This document shows, in pieces, positions 47,658-55,819 of a stretch of 64,000 nt of DNA. Under the pieces are notes generated by a model. The model did not search any database and was not told the origin of the DNA. It saw only the letters and a program-made list of their open reading frames with translations. Position numbers and translations under genes: made by a program. The stretch's first letter is position 1. Every line of letters begins with the position of its first letter. The DNA is from Noviherbaspirillum humi (lineage in GTDB: Bacteria; Pseudomonadota; Gammaproteobacteria; Burkholderiales; Burkholderiaceae_D), in NCBI RefSeq assembly GCF_900188095.1, contig NZ_FZOT01000004.1:62001-126000 (forward strand). The letters run 5' to 3'.

Positions 47658-48943
47658 ACGTCAAGAAATTCACCGCCCCTACCTCGCGCGAAGCGCTGCG
47701 CATGGTCCGCGATACCCTCGGTCAGGATGCCGTCATCCTCTCCAACCGCAGTGCGAACGGCGTCATCGAGATTCTCGCGCTGGCTGCGGACGACATGTCC
47801 TCGCTGGCCGAACCGTCGATGGAGAAGCCGGCGCTGTCGCCAGTGGTGCGTACCGCATTCAGCGCCCCGGCGAGCCTGCAGGAAGCCGACCAGGCATCGG
47901 GCCTGGCCGAGGCGCTGCATGCGGCGCGCGTGCCGGCGCCGTCTGCGCCGCATGCAGCCAGCGGCGCCGGTCCCGACGTGGCGGAACTCATGGCCGAGAT
48001 TCGCTCCATGCGCGGCATGCTGGAGTCGCAGCTGGCGGAAATCGCCTGGAACGGCCAGCAGCAGCGAGAGCCGGCCCGGGCGGTGGTGCTGCGCGAGATG
48101 CTGGCTGCCGGCTTCAGCGCCAGCCTGGCCCGTTACTTGATCGAAAAGCTGCCTAGCGGCGAAACCGGCGAGACGGCGATGAACTGGATCCGCTCCATCC
48201 TGGCACGCAACCTGGCCACCGTCGGCAATGAAACCGAATTGCTCGAGAACGGCGGCGTGTACGCCCTGGTCGGTCCGACCGGCGTCGGCAAGACCACCAC
48301 CACCGCCAAGCTGGCGGCACGCTGCGTCATGCGGCATGGCGCCGGCAAGCTGGCGCTGATCACCACCGACGGCTATCGTATCGGCGGCTACGAGCAGCTG
48401 CGCATCTACGGCAAGATCCTCGGCGTGATGGTGCATTCGGTGAAGGACGAGACAGATCTGCGCATCGCCCTGGAAGAACTGAAGAACAAGCACACCGTGC
48501 TGATCGACACCGTCGGCATGAGCCAGCGGGACAAGATGGTCGCCGAGCAGATCGCGATGCTGTCCGGCGCCGGCACCAAGGTGAAGCGTCTGCTGTGCAT
48601 GTCGGCCACCGCCACCGGCGAAACCCTCAATGAAGTGGTGCGCTCGTACAAGGGCGACGGCCTGGCCGGTTGCATCATCACCAAGCTGGACGAAGCTGCG
48701 ACCATCGGCAGCGCGCTCGACGTCGCGATCCGCCAGAAGCTGAGCCTGTATTACGTGGCGAACGGCCAGCGCGTGCCGGAAGACCTGCATGTGGCTAATC
48801 CCAACTACCTGGTGGATCGCGCCTTCAAGTTCAAGCGCGAGTCCGCGCCGTTCCAGTTGAACGATGACGAGTTGCCGCTGGTGGTAGCCAACGCCGCCCG
48901 TGCCATGCATGACAAGAGCCTGCGCGAGGTGAGCTTTGGCTAG
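47654..48943 (+). CDS. flhF: Flagellar placement GTPase FlhF
   Basis: 429 residues. An SRP-type GTPase that fixes number and site of flagella. After an N-terminal basic region (KKFTAPTSREALRMVRDTLGQDAVILSNR) and a Pro/Ala-rich linker, the NG domain shows G1 LVGPTGVGKTTTTAKLA (about 205-222), IDTVGMSQRD and TKLDEAATIGSALDVAI. The stop overlaps the start of flhG by 8 nt. Confidence 0.96.
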   Translation: MNVKKFTAPTSREALRMVRDTLGQDAVILSNRSANGVIEILALAADDMSSLAEPSMEKPALSPVVRTAFSAPASLQEADQASGLAEALHAARVPAPSAPHAASGAGPDVAELMAEIRSMRGMLESQLAEIAWNGQQQREPARAVVLREMLAAGFSASLARYLIEKLPSGETGETAMNWIRSILARNLATVGNETELLENGGVYALVGPTGVGKTTTTAKLAARCVMRHGAGKLALITTDGYRIGGYEQLRIYGKILGVMVHSVKDETDLRIALEELKNKHTVLIDTVGMSQRDKMVAEQIAMLSGAGTKVKRLLCMSATATGETLNEVVRSYKGDGLAGCIITKLDEAATIGSALDVAIRQKLSLYYVANGQRVPEDLHVANPNYLVDRAFKFKRESAPFQLNDDELPLVVANAARAMHDKSLREVSFG

Positions 48944-49790
48944 TTTCCATGTCGACCAGGCCGAGGGCCTGCGCCGCATGCTCGGCGGCCCGAAGCCGCG
49001 CGTGTTCACCTTCCTCTCCGCCGCCGGCGCCGAAGAAAAGGCGTCGATGCTGATCAATCTCGGCGCGTCGCTGGCGCGCGGCGGCAGCGATGTGATGCTG
49101 TTCGATGCACGCGGCGGCGGCCAGGGCATTGCCAGCCGCATGGATGCCGCACGCGGCGCCACGTTGCAGCAGGTGGCGCGGCAGGAGCGGGCGCTGGATG
49201 AAATGGTTACCCGAATGCCGCAAGGCTTCGGCGTCGGCGCCATGCAGCGCGGTCCCCAGCAGCCCGCGGTGCCCGCCGAGCTGGTCAAGCGCATGGACCA
49301 GGCTTTCCGCCTGCTGGCCGGCCGTGCCGATATCGTCGCGGTCGATGCCGAATTGAGCAGGGAAGATGAATTGCCCTTGCCCGCATTGGCCGGCGGCGAA
49401 CTGGTGGTGCAGGTATCGACCCGGGCCGATTCGATCACCGGCGCCTATGCCATCATCAAGCGCCTGTGCGCCCAGGCGGCAACGGGCAGCGGCCGTCGCT
49501 TTTCCATCGTCGTGACCGGCGCCGCTGAAAGCGAGGCACGTGCGATTTTCCAAAACATGGCCAAGGCCGCAAGTCGCTATCTGTGCGTCGATCTGCAATT
49601 GCTCGGCCATGTGCCGGCCGATGATCATGTCGGTCGCGCAGCACGCCTCGGGCGCAGCGTAGTCGACGCTTTCCCGATGGCGGGCGCGGCTGTCGCTTTC
49701 CGTCGCCTGGCGGACAAATTCCAAGTTCCAGACGTGCATCAGGGAGGATTACATGCTATATCTGCGAATGGATCCGGCGTCCGTTATTAA
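48936..49790 (+). CDS. flhG: FlhG-like MinD-family protein with degenerate P-loop
   Basis: 284 residues. In the FlhG place, between flhF and fliA, beginning with the FlhG-like DQAEGLRR. The deviant Walker A is badly altered. Where active FlhG has SGKGGVGKT, this has SAAGAEEKA (28-36). The signature Lys is Ala, the second Gly is Glu and the Thr is Ala. Switch I/II is LFDARGG instead of LLDADLG. Late conserved text is FQNMAKAASRYL and LLGHVPADDHVGRAAR. ATP hydrolysis is doubtful; function as FlhF partner remains possible. Confidence 0.85.
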   Translation: MASFHVDQAEGLRRMLGGPKPRVFTFLSAAGAEEKASMLINLGASLARGGSDVMLFDARGGGQGIASRMDAARGATLQQVARQERALDEMVTRMPQGFGVGAMQRGPQQPAVPAELVKRMDQAFRLLAGRADIVAVDAELSREDELPLPALAGGELVVQVSTRADSITGAYAIIKRLCAQAATGSGRRFSIVVTGAAESEARAIFQNMAKAASRYLCVDLQLLGHVPADDHVGRAARLGRSVVDAFPMAGAAVAFRRLADKFQVPDVHQGGLHAISANGSGVRY

Positions 49791-49793
49791 TTT

Positions 49794-50534
49794 ATGTACA
49801 ACGTCCACGGGAAAAAAGACAAGACCGACAAGAATCAGCTGCTGGCGGAACATTCAGCACTGGTGAAGAAGCTCGCGCACCAGATGAAGGCCAAGCTCCC
49901 GCCCAGCGTGGAAGTGGACGACCTGATTCAGGCCGGCATGATGGGCCTGCTCGACGCGGTGAACCGCTACGAGGACACGCACGGCGCGCAATTCGAAACC
50001 TATGCGGTGCAGCGCATTCGCGGCGCCATGCTGGATGAACTGCGCAGCAACGACTGGATGCCGCGCGGCGTCCGTCAGAGCATGCGCAAGGTTGAAACGG
50101 CGATCAGCAATCTGCAGCACAAGCTCGGCCGCCCGCCGAAGGAAACCGAGATCGCCAAGGAACTGCAGATGTCGATCGAGGAGTACCAGGAACTGCTGGG
50201 CGACGGCGGCGGCCACCAGCTGGTGTATTACGAAGATTTCCAGGACGAGGACAACAGCGAGCACTTCCTCGACCGCTACTGCGTCGACGAGAGTTCGGAT
50301 CCGCTGCAGGCGCTCATGAACACCGGCTTCCGCCAGGCGGTGATACAAGCCATCGAGGCGCTGCCGGAGCGCGAGAAAATCCTCATGAGCCTGTACTACG
50401 ACCAGGAGCTCAACCTGAAGGAGATCGGCGCCGTCATGGGCGTCTCCGAATCACGCGTCAGCCAGCTGCATAGCCAGGCTATTGCCCGCCTGCGTTCCAA
50501 GCTCAAGGAAAAGGCGTGGACTGGGCTAGCCTAG
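49794..50534 (+). CDS. fliA: Flagellar sigma factor FliA (sigma-28)
   Basis: 246 residues. Region 2 (LIQAGMMGLLDAVNRYEDTHGAQFETYAVQRIRGAMLDELR), region 3 (MRKVETAISNLQHKLGR) and region 4 (LPEREKILMSLYYDQELNLKEIGAVMGVSESRVSQLHSQAI) are complete. It directs RNA polymerase to TAAAGTTT-N11-GCCGATAA sites of class III genes; several such sites are in this window. It overlaps motC by 19 nt. Confidence 0.97.
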   Translation: MYNVHGKKDKTDKNQLLAEHSALVKKLAHQMKAKLPPSVEVDDLIQAGMMGLLDAVNRYEDTHGAQFETYAVQRIRGAMLDELRSNDWMPRGVRQSMRKVETAISNLQHKLGRPPKETEIAKELQMSIEEYQELLGDGGGHQLVYYEDFQDEDNSEHFLDRYCVDESSDPLQALMNTGFRQAVIQAIEALPEREKILMSLYYDQELNLKEIGAVMGVSESRVSQLHSQAIARLRSKLKEKAWTGLA

Positions 50535-51253
50535 CCGGCATCGTCCTCGCGCTGGCCGGCATCCTGCTCGGCCACCGCCTCGAAGGCGGCCATTTCGGCG
50601 CGCTGGTCCAGCCTGCCGCCTTCTGCATCGTCTTCATCGGCACCGTCGGCGCGGTGATGCTGCAATCCGGCATGACGAGCTTCATCCAAGGAATAAGACT
50701 GGCGCGCTGGGTGTTCCAGCCGCCGCGGCACGACCAGGCGGCGCTCATGCAGCAGATGCAGTTCTGGGGCCGCAAGGCGCGCCGCGAAGGCTTGCTGACG
50801 CTGGAAACTCTGCTCAAGGAAGCCCGCGACCCCTTCACCGCGAAGGGCTTGCGGCTTGCGGTCGATGGCGTCGATGTCGCCACCCTGCGCAGCATCATGG
50901 ATGTGGAGATCAATACCTACGAGAGGCGGCAGCGCCAGGCGGCGCGCATCTGGGATGCCGCCGGCGGCTATTCGCCCACCATCGGCATCCTCGGTGCGGT
51001 GCTCGGCCTCATCCACGTGATGGAGCGCCTGTCCGACCCCGGCACGCTCGGCCCCGGCATCGCGGTCGCCTTCGTGGCCACCATCTACGGCGTTGGCTTC
51101 GCCAACCTGCTGTTCCTGCCGATCGGCAGCAAGCTGAAAACCCTCATCTCGGATGAAGTCGCGCGCATGGAAATGCTGGCCGACGCCTTCTGCCCCATTG
51201 CCGAGGGCGCGAATGCCAACGTTCTCGAAGAACAGCTCACCGCCTACCGCTGA
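50516..51253 (+). CDS. motC: Second stator protein, MotC (MotA/PomA type)
   Basis: 245 residues from GTG 50516, within the end of fliA. It resembles PomA/MotC of the two-stator systems: ASLAGIVLALAGILLGHRLEGGHFGALV, AAGGYSPTIGILGAVLGLIHVM and VAFVATIYGVGFANLLFLPIG are the three membrane segments. Shorter than the motA product (286). Paired with motD 9 nt downstream. Confidence 0.94.
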   Translation: MDWASLAGIVLALAGILLGHRLEGGHFGALVQPAAFCIVFIGTVGAVMLQSGMTSFIQGIRLARWVFQPPRHDQAALMQQMQFWGRKARREGLLTLETLLKEARDPFTAKGLRLAVDGVDVATLRSIMDVEINTYERRQRQAARIWDAAGGYSPTIGILGAVLGLIHVMERLSDPGTLGPGIAVAFVATIYGVGFANLLFLPIGSKLKTLISDEVARMEMLADAFCPIAEGANANVLEEQLTAYR

Positions 51254-51262
51254 TCATCATTC

Positions 51263-52042
51263 ATGAGCCGGCGCAAGCCCATTATCGAGGAAGAAGAGAA
51301 CCGCGAGCGCTGGCTGGTCTCCTACGCCGACTTCATCACGCTTCTGTTCGCCTTCTTCGTCGTGCTCTACGCCTACTCCAGCGTCAACGAAGCCAAGATG
51401 CGCCAGCTTTCGAATGCGATCACCACCGCGTTCGGCACGACACCGGTTTCTGTTACGCCGGAAACTCCGCCTGCTGTCACCGGCCTGCCGCGTCCGCTCG
51501 GCGCGCCGAAAAAACGGCCTGACCAGGCCGCGCTCAACAAGGAGCGGGAAAAACTCACCGGCATCGCCCGCGACCTGATGGAGGCGATGGCGCCGCTGCT
51601 TGCGGAAGGGAAGGTAAAGGTGACGCAGGGGGAGCGCGGCGTCACTTTGGAGATTAACGCCGCCATCCTGTTCCGCCCCGGCGACGCGCGACTCGCCGAC
51701 GACTCTACGCAAGCGCTGCGTGCTGTCGCTCAAGTGCTCAAGGACGACAACCACCAGATCCAGATCCAGGGCCATACCGACAGCCTGCCCATCAGCAACG
51801 CCGTCTTTCCCTCCAACTGGGAGCTTTCCGCCTTCCGCGCGGGCAGCGTGGTGCGCCTATTCGTTGACAGCGGTGTCGCCGAAGAGCGGCTGACGGCAGT
51901 GGGCTATGGGTCCACCCGGCCAGTGGCGGATAACAGTCTGCCCGAGGGCAGGTTGCGCAACAGGCGTGTCGCTGTGATGATTCTTTCCAATCTGCCGGAG
52001 GCGGTGACTGAGGTGTCGGTGAGCGCTTCGAATAAGCCTTAG
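51263..52042 (+). CDS. motD: Second stator protein, MotD (MotB type)
   Basis: 259 residues. Proton-binding Asp in SYADFITLLFAFFVVLYAYSSV (Asp about 22). After a Pro-rich linker comes an OmpA-type peptidoglycan domain (IQIQGHTDSLPI, NWELSAFRAGSVVRLF, NRRVAVMIL). With motC it forms a second stator set; motAB is about 19 kb upstream. Confidence 0.94.
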   Translation: MSRRKPIIEEEENRERWLVSYADFITLLFAFFVVLYAYSSVNEAKMRQLSNAITTAFGTTPVSVTPETPPAVTGLPRPLGAPKKRPDQAALNKEREKLTGIARDLMEAMAPLLAEGKVKVTQGERGVTLEINAAILFRPGDARLADDSTQALRAVAQVLKDDNHQIQIQGHTDSLPISNAVFPSNWELSAFRAGSVVRLFVDSGVAEERLTAVGYGSTRPVADNSLPEGRLRNRRVAVMILSNLPEAVTEVSVSASNKP

Positions 52043-52622
52043 CCAGGGTAGTTGATTCAGGTTGCTCAGTCCCAATGCACAAAAGGATGTTTGTCGTCAT
52101 TTGGGCCTGATTTAATATTAAAACCGTCTTGTTGTTTCGAGCGCTTCGAATCAACCCCAATTGGTATCGAGCCTAAGCTCAGCCCTGACACCAGCGCACT
52201 TTAGCCCTAGCCTAACTATAGGCTTTGGCAATTCCACCTGCTTTTTTTCTCCTTTCAAGTCCTCAATCCACAGTAGCTTCCAAGTCAATCTGAAATCGTT
52301 TAGATGCATATGAGCCGGAATCGCCTTCATATTAATGCTGTCAGCAAATGGTATAAAGCTTGCAAGCTCAAGGAATCAGAAGTGTTGAATGTTGTAAAAA
52401 TATTTTTAAATGCAGATGGAGTGAAAAACATGCACAGAATAGAAATCCAGATTTCGTTCAGCAGTACGCTAGAGATTTTAGCTTTATAAATCTTGGGTTA
52501 CTCCGGATGCATCTTAAAACACCCTGATTGTTTCAAAGATCAGCACTATTAGGGATCAAAGCGATTTCACTTTCTTTGGATTCTAATTTGTAAGAGACAA
52601 TACTTTTTGTGAGGAATGTAAA
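52043..52622. other. 580-bp AT-rich non-coding region after motD
   Basis: GC falls sharply after motD. The 13-bp GAGCGCTTCGAAT at the motD end (52021-52033) recurs at 52139-52151. A small hairpin (52209-52224, stem AGCCTA) precedes TTTTTTT at 52240-52246 and may be a weak terminator. No gene is supported; short frames here look random. It should hold the promoter of the protease-like gene at 52623. Confidence 0.55.
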
Positions 52623-53423
52623 TTGGCAAATATTGTTATACAGAGTGGCGTAGCAAACTCGTCGAACATATCGGGCACTGAAATTTTCCCAAAAGTTGCA
52701 TTGGGGATCAATAATGCAATTCTCGTCAAAGAGCCGCTTATTGCCCAAGCAGCTATCAGACTGCAGAGCACTACCGATTCGCTATTTGGTTCAGGAGCGG
52801 TGGGAACCGGTGGCGTCTACACGGCGTTCCACGTCCTTTCCGCTTTTTTGGGAATTCAGTCCCTAAGCTTGGCTGAACAATACAAAAGACTTAAAAAACT
52901 TCAGTCTGAAGGCAAAATCACTGTACTTTCTAAAATATTTATAAATACTGGTCATGATGGAAAGCCACTCATTGACTGCGCAGTGTTGGTTGATTCAGAT
53001 TATTCCGACATGTATGCGGAAAAAATTTATCTTGAATCGAGCCCTGTACGAAAGCTGCTCGGCACAAAAGCGCCTCCTGCCAATCTTTTGGCAATGACCG
53101 ATGCAGAGCGAATCAAGTATTTTCAGCGCTTGGTTTTTGACGGAAACACTTTCAAGAGTAATGACCGTAAAAAACATGTGGAGTTGGGAGATTCAGGAAC
53201 ACCAGTGATTGACCCTCGTGACGGCAACAGTGTCTTTACTGTTGTGTCAACCACCTTAGCGGGCGATGCTGTGCTTTTGCCGAATGGGACGGGGCCGGAA
53301 AACAACTATCTTCTTTATTGGCAACCGGCAGACAACACTTTTTTTTGGGAAGTTATCAAACCCTATCCACCTGCGGCTTCCGCAAACCAGCGAACACAGC
53401 AAGGCCGAGGGCGTAAAAAATAA
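52623..53423 (+). CDS. Predicted cytoplasmic trypsin-like serine protease (orphan, AT-rich)
   Basis: 266 residues from TTG 52623, chosen because GAGGAA (about 52610-52615) lies upstream and no internal Met occurs before residue 130. A chymotrypsin-fold triad can be proposed: H70 in GTGGVYTAFHVL, D118 in IDCAVL (like DIAVL) and S191 in the GDSG of ELGDSGTPVID. There is no signal peptide or membrane helix, so the protein should be cytoplasmic. The C-terminus is a basic tail, QQGRGRKK. Base composition is much lower in GC than the flanking motility genes, and it interrupts the order between motD and flgN. Target unknown; no partner gene is adjacent. Confidence 0.6.
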   Translation: MANIVIQSGVANSSNISGTEIFPKVALGINNAILVKEPLIAQAAIRLQSTTDSLFGSGAVGTGGVYTAFHVLSAFLGIQSLSLAEQYKRLKKLQSEGKITVLSKIFINTGHDGKPLIDCAVLVDSDYSDMYAEKIYLESSPVRKLLGTKAPPANLLAMTDAERIKYFQRLVFDGNTFKSNDRKKHVELGDSGTPVIDPRDGNSVFTVVSTTLAGDAVLLPNGTGPENNYLLYWQPADNTFFWEVIKPYPPAASANQRTQQGRGRKK

Positions 53424-53610
53424 CTTGGTGTAAGCGTGATCTGATCTGACAGTTGTCCGGTTTGACGAAGGTGATTGTCAGGTATTGTTCAGCCTTTCAA
53501 TCAAGCCGTTCCGAACTTCAACCAAGGAACGATATCACCGGTTGTCGATTTGCATGTGAGCTTTTAAGGCGATCCTTGCCCCTATATTTCAAAGCAGGCG
53601 GGTGAGACGA
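53424..53610. other. 187-bp low-GC remnant between the protease-like gene and flgN
   Basis: No gene, promoter or terminator can be supported. A short minus-strand frame with the text TITFVKPDNCQIRS has the flavour of a mobile-element end but is too short to assign. Confidence 0.4.
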
Positions 53611-54084
53611 TCATCCCACCACCAACCCCCGCTTACCCCCACCCACCGCCTTCTGCCCATCCGGCCCATACAAGCCGCCGGCGGAATTGCTCGCGCCGCG
53701 CAGCACATTCAGCGCGGATTGGTTGCGGTTCTGATGCTGCGTGATCAGCATGCCATTGGTGCGGTTGAGCGACTGGGAGGCGCGGGCTGTGTCGAGCAGG
53801 TCGGTCCAGAGTTTGGCCGTTGCGGGAGAAGCAGTGGAGAGCCAGGCCTGGATGCCGACAGCGTCTTGCGCGATGCCGGCGGAGGTCATGTGGCGCTGCC
53901 GCTGCAGCGCCAGGTCGGTGAGTTCCGCCACCAGCTTGTTCTTGTCGGCGGTGACCGCCTCCAGCGCGCCGATGTCGGCGCCGATCAGCAATTCCTGCTC
54001 CTGCTGAAGCACCTGCTGCAGGCGCGTGGCGGCGGCGAGTTCCTGGGTGAGAGTGTGGTCGAGGCTGGAGGTCTGTGGTGTCAT
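53611..54084 (-). CDS. flgN: Flagellar chaperone FlgN-like protein
   Basis: 157 residues, mostly helical. FlgN holds the hook-filament junction proteins FlgK and FlgL before export. The text LQQVLQQEQELLIGADIGALEAVTADKNKLVAEL matches the family helix, and it lies right after flgM on the minus strand. The C-terminus is Gly/Lys rich. Sequence divergence is high, so placement is the main support. Confidence 0.85.
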   Translation of the reverse strand: MTPQTSSLDHTLTQELAAATRLQQVLQQEQELLIGADIGALEAVTADKNKLVAELTDLALQRQRHMTSAGIAQDAVGIQAWLSTASPATAKLWTDLLDTARASQSLNRTNGMLITQHQNRNQSALNVLRGASNSAGGLYGPDGQKAVGGGKRGLVVG

Positions 54085-54090
54085 CGAGGC

Positions 54091-54399
54091 TTATTTGCGG
54101 GAGGCGCGGACCAGATCGGCCGCCGAATCCAGCAGTCCATTGGCGATCTTTTCCGGATCGACCTTGAACGTGCCGTCGGCGATGGCTGCCTTGATCTGTT
54201 CCACTTTGGCCGCATCGAATACGCCGCTGTTGCCGGAAAGCGCCTTGGCTTCTTCCGACAGGCTGACGTTTTCCTTGCTGGCCGGGATGTTGGAAACGGC
54301 ACCGGTCTTGTCGGCACCACGCGCGGAGCGTGCCTGAGCGGTGCCGGCGGCTCCCACGGGGAGACCGGCAGCTTTTTTAATGGAGTCGTCAATTTTCAC
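54091..54399 (-). CDS. flgM: Anti-sigma-28 factor FlgM
   Basis: 102 residues. FlgM binds FliA and is exported when the hook is complete. Recognisable parts are the start MKIDDSIKKAAGLP and the sigma-binding C-terminal half VSLSEEAKAL, VEQIKAAIADGTFKVDPEKIANGLLD. It has its own sigma-28 promoter. Its start is 118 nt after flgA. Confidence 0.93.
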   Translation of the reverse strand: MKIDDSIKKAAGLPVGAAGTAQARSARGADKTGAVSNIPASKENVSLSEEAKALSGNSGVFDAAKVEQIKAAIADGTFKVDPEKIANGLLDSAADLVRASRK

Positions 54400-54445
54400 G
54401 GCGTTATCCTTGTGTCGGAAGGCACAATGCCCTTAGTCAATCTTT

Positions 54446-54472
54446 TTAACGACAGGTTCACCAAAAACTTTA
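54446..54472 (-). promoter_or_regulatory. Sigma-28 promoter of flgM
   Basis: On the minus strand TAAAGTTT (54472-54465), 11 nt, GTCGTTAA (54453-54446). Near-perfect consensus, about 47 nt before the flgM ATG. It makes flgM autoregulated through FliA. Confidence 0.85.
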
Positions 54473-54517
54473 GCGCTCGGCTGTTGAGATAACACAAATA
54501 TTTTCGTTGTCGGGTTG

Positions 54518-55219
54518 TCAATAGCCAACCTCGACGATGCCGCCCATTCGGGCCGTGCCGCTGACTACCTGGCCGGCCTGGGTGCGGGCTTGCACCGTCT
54601 GGCCATCTGCCGCATTGCCCAAGGCTTTCGCCTCGGCAGACACCTTGAAGCCTGCGCCGCCGGACACCACCCGAACCACCTGCCCCTGCTGGATCGCCTG
54701 CTGGGCGCGTAGCGCGTCCTGGCGCAGCGGCGTTCCGGCCTTGAGGGAGGCGACCACCGTGCGGCCCACCGCCTGGTTGGCGTCGGTCAGGATGCCGGCG
54801 GGCAGGGCGGTGAGGTCGCCTTTCATCATCGTCAAGTCGGCTTTCTGCACCGTCTGTCCCTGGGCGAGAGGCGCGGCGCTGGCCACGTACTGGCCGTTGA
54901 CCTGCACCATGGCCGACACATACACCGTCCAGGGCGCCGGCACGCTGCAGCGCACGCCGACCGTGGTCTTGCCCCACACGCGGCTGCCGGCCGGCAGGAA
55001 CGGCTCCAGCGCAACGCAGGCCGCCAGGTTCAGGCGCGGGTCCACCGGCGTCACGCTGATGGATACCTCGCCGGGCAGGCCGGCGGATTGCGTCGTCAGG
55101 AATTGCTCCACCACCTGGCGCAGCATGGCCGGATCCTGGCGCGCGGGTGCGGTTTGCGCGCCGGCGAACGGGGCGGCAAGCAGCGCAAGTGCGGGCAGCA
55201 GACGGACTGGGATTCTCAT
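54518..55219 (-). CDS. flgA: Flagellar P-ring assembly chaperone FlgA
   Basis: 233 residues with a Sec signal peptide (MRIPVRLLPALALLAAPFAGA). It acts in the periplasm for P-ring (FlgI) assembly. The SAF/FlgA core is visible: QTVQKADLTMMKGDLTALPAGIL, ANQAVGRTVVASLKAGTPLRQDAL and VVRVVSGGAGFKVSAEAKALGNA. Divergent from flgB. Confidence 0.94.
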   Translation of the reverse strand: MRIPVRLLPALALLAAPFAGAQTAPARQDPAMLRQVVEQFLTTQSAGLPGEVSISVTPVDPRLNLAACVALEPFLPAGSRVWGKTTVGVRCSVPAPWTVYVSAMVQVNGQYVASAAPLAQGQTVQKADLTMMKGDLTALPAGILTDANQAVGRTVVASLKAGTPLRQDALRAQQAIQQGQVVRVVSGGAGFKVSAEAKALGNAADGQTVQARTQAGQVVSGTARMGGIVEVGY

Positions 55220-55314
55220 GGAGACGAATGCTACCGTCCGCGCGCGAGGGCAAAGCCGGGAAAAAGCGGTTGTTTGGGACGCTTATCGACTGATGGCTGG
55301 CGGGTTGGGCTCCT

Positions 55315-55320
55315 TATTAT
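55315..55320 (+). promoter_or_regulatory. Candidate class II promoter of the flgB operon
   Basis: TATTAT at 55315-55320 is a good -10 but the -35 place (55292-55297, GATGGC) is poor. That is the usual mark of an activator-dependent (FlhD4C2) promoter. It lies 78 nt before flgB. Confidence 0.35.
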
Positions 55321-55338
55321 CAAGCCTACATTAATCCT

Positions 55339-55365
55339 TTATCGGCCCGAATGTCGGTTTCTTGA
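55339..55365 (-). promoter_or_regulatory. Sigma-28-like promoter of flgA
   Basis: On the minus strand TCAAGAAA (55365-55358), 11 nt, GCCGATAA (55346-55339). The -10 is a perfect FliA consensus; the -35 matches only in the TCAAG part. About 120 nt before flgA. It would give flgAMN a class III component. Confidence 0.5.
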
Positions 55366-55397
55366 GCGACCTTCAGCCGGTAAGCCCGGAGCCCGCC

Positions 55398-55814
55398 ATG
55401 ATCGGAAAACTCGACGAAGCCTTGCGCTTCCATGAAACCGCGCTCTCCCTGCGAGCCCAGCGCCAGCAATTGCTGGCGTCGAACATCGCCAACGCCGATA
55501 CGCCGAACTACAAGGCGCGCGACGTCGACTTCAACGCCGCGCTTGGCCAGGCGCTGGCGCGCGCTCCCGGCACGGCCGGCCCCGCGCAGCTGGCCCGTAC
55601 CCAGGCGAGCCACATCCCAGCCGGCAGCGCGACTGCGACCAGCGGCGGCGCCGATGTGCAGTACCGGACCGGGCAGCAAAACAACATCGACGGCAACTCT
55701 GTCGACATGGATGTGGAACGCAACCAGTTCGCCGACAACGCCTTGCGCTACGAAGCCAGCGTGACGCTGATCGGCGCCCAGATCAAGAACCTGCTCGCCG
55801 CCATCCAGGGGTAA
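55398..55814 (+). CDS. flgB: Flagellar proximal rod protein FlgB
   Basis: 138 residues from ATG 55398. The rod-protein signature [15 protein letters not shown] lies near residue 35-50, and [20 protein letters not shown] near the C-terminus. Exported by the flagellar type III system. First gene of the flgBCDEFGHIJK operon. Confidence 0.97.
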   Translation: MIGKLDEALRFHETALSLRAQRQQLLASNIANADTPNYKARDVDFNAALGQALARAPGTAGPAQLARTQASHIPAGSATATSGGADVQYRTGQQNNIDGNSVDMDVERNQFADNALRYEASVTLIGAQIKNLLAAIQG

Positions 55815-55819
55815 TCATC

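Noticed and set aside
52304-52489. 61-codon frame in the AT-rich stretch after motD
   Set aside because: No ribosome site, no recognisable feature, and AT-rich random DNA easily gives such frames.
53424-53610. Possible insertion-sequence end (text TITFVKPDNCQIRS on the minus strand)
   Set aside because: Too short and interrupted; no inverted terminal repeats or transposase core found.
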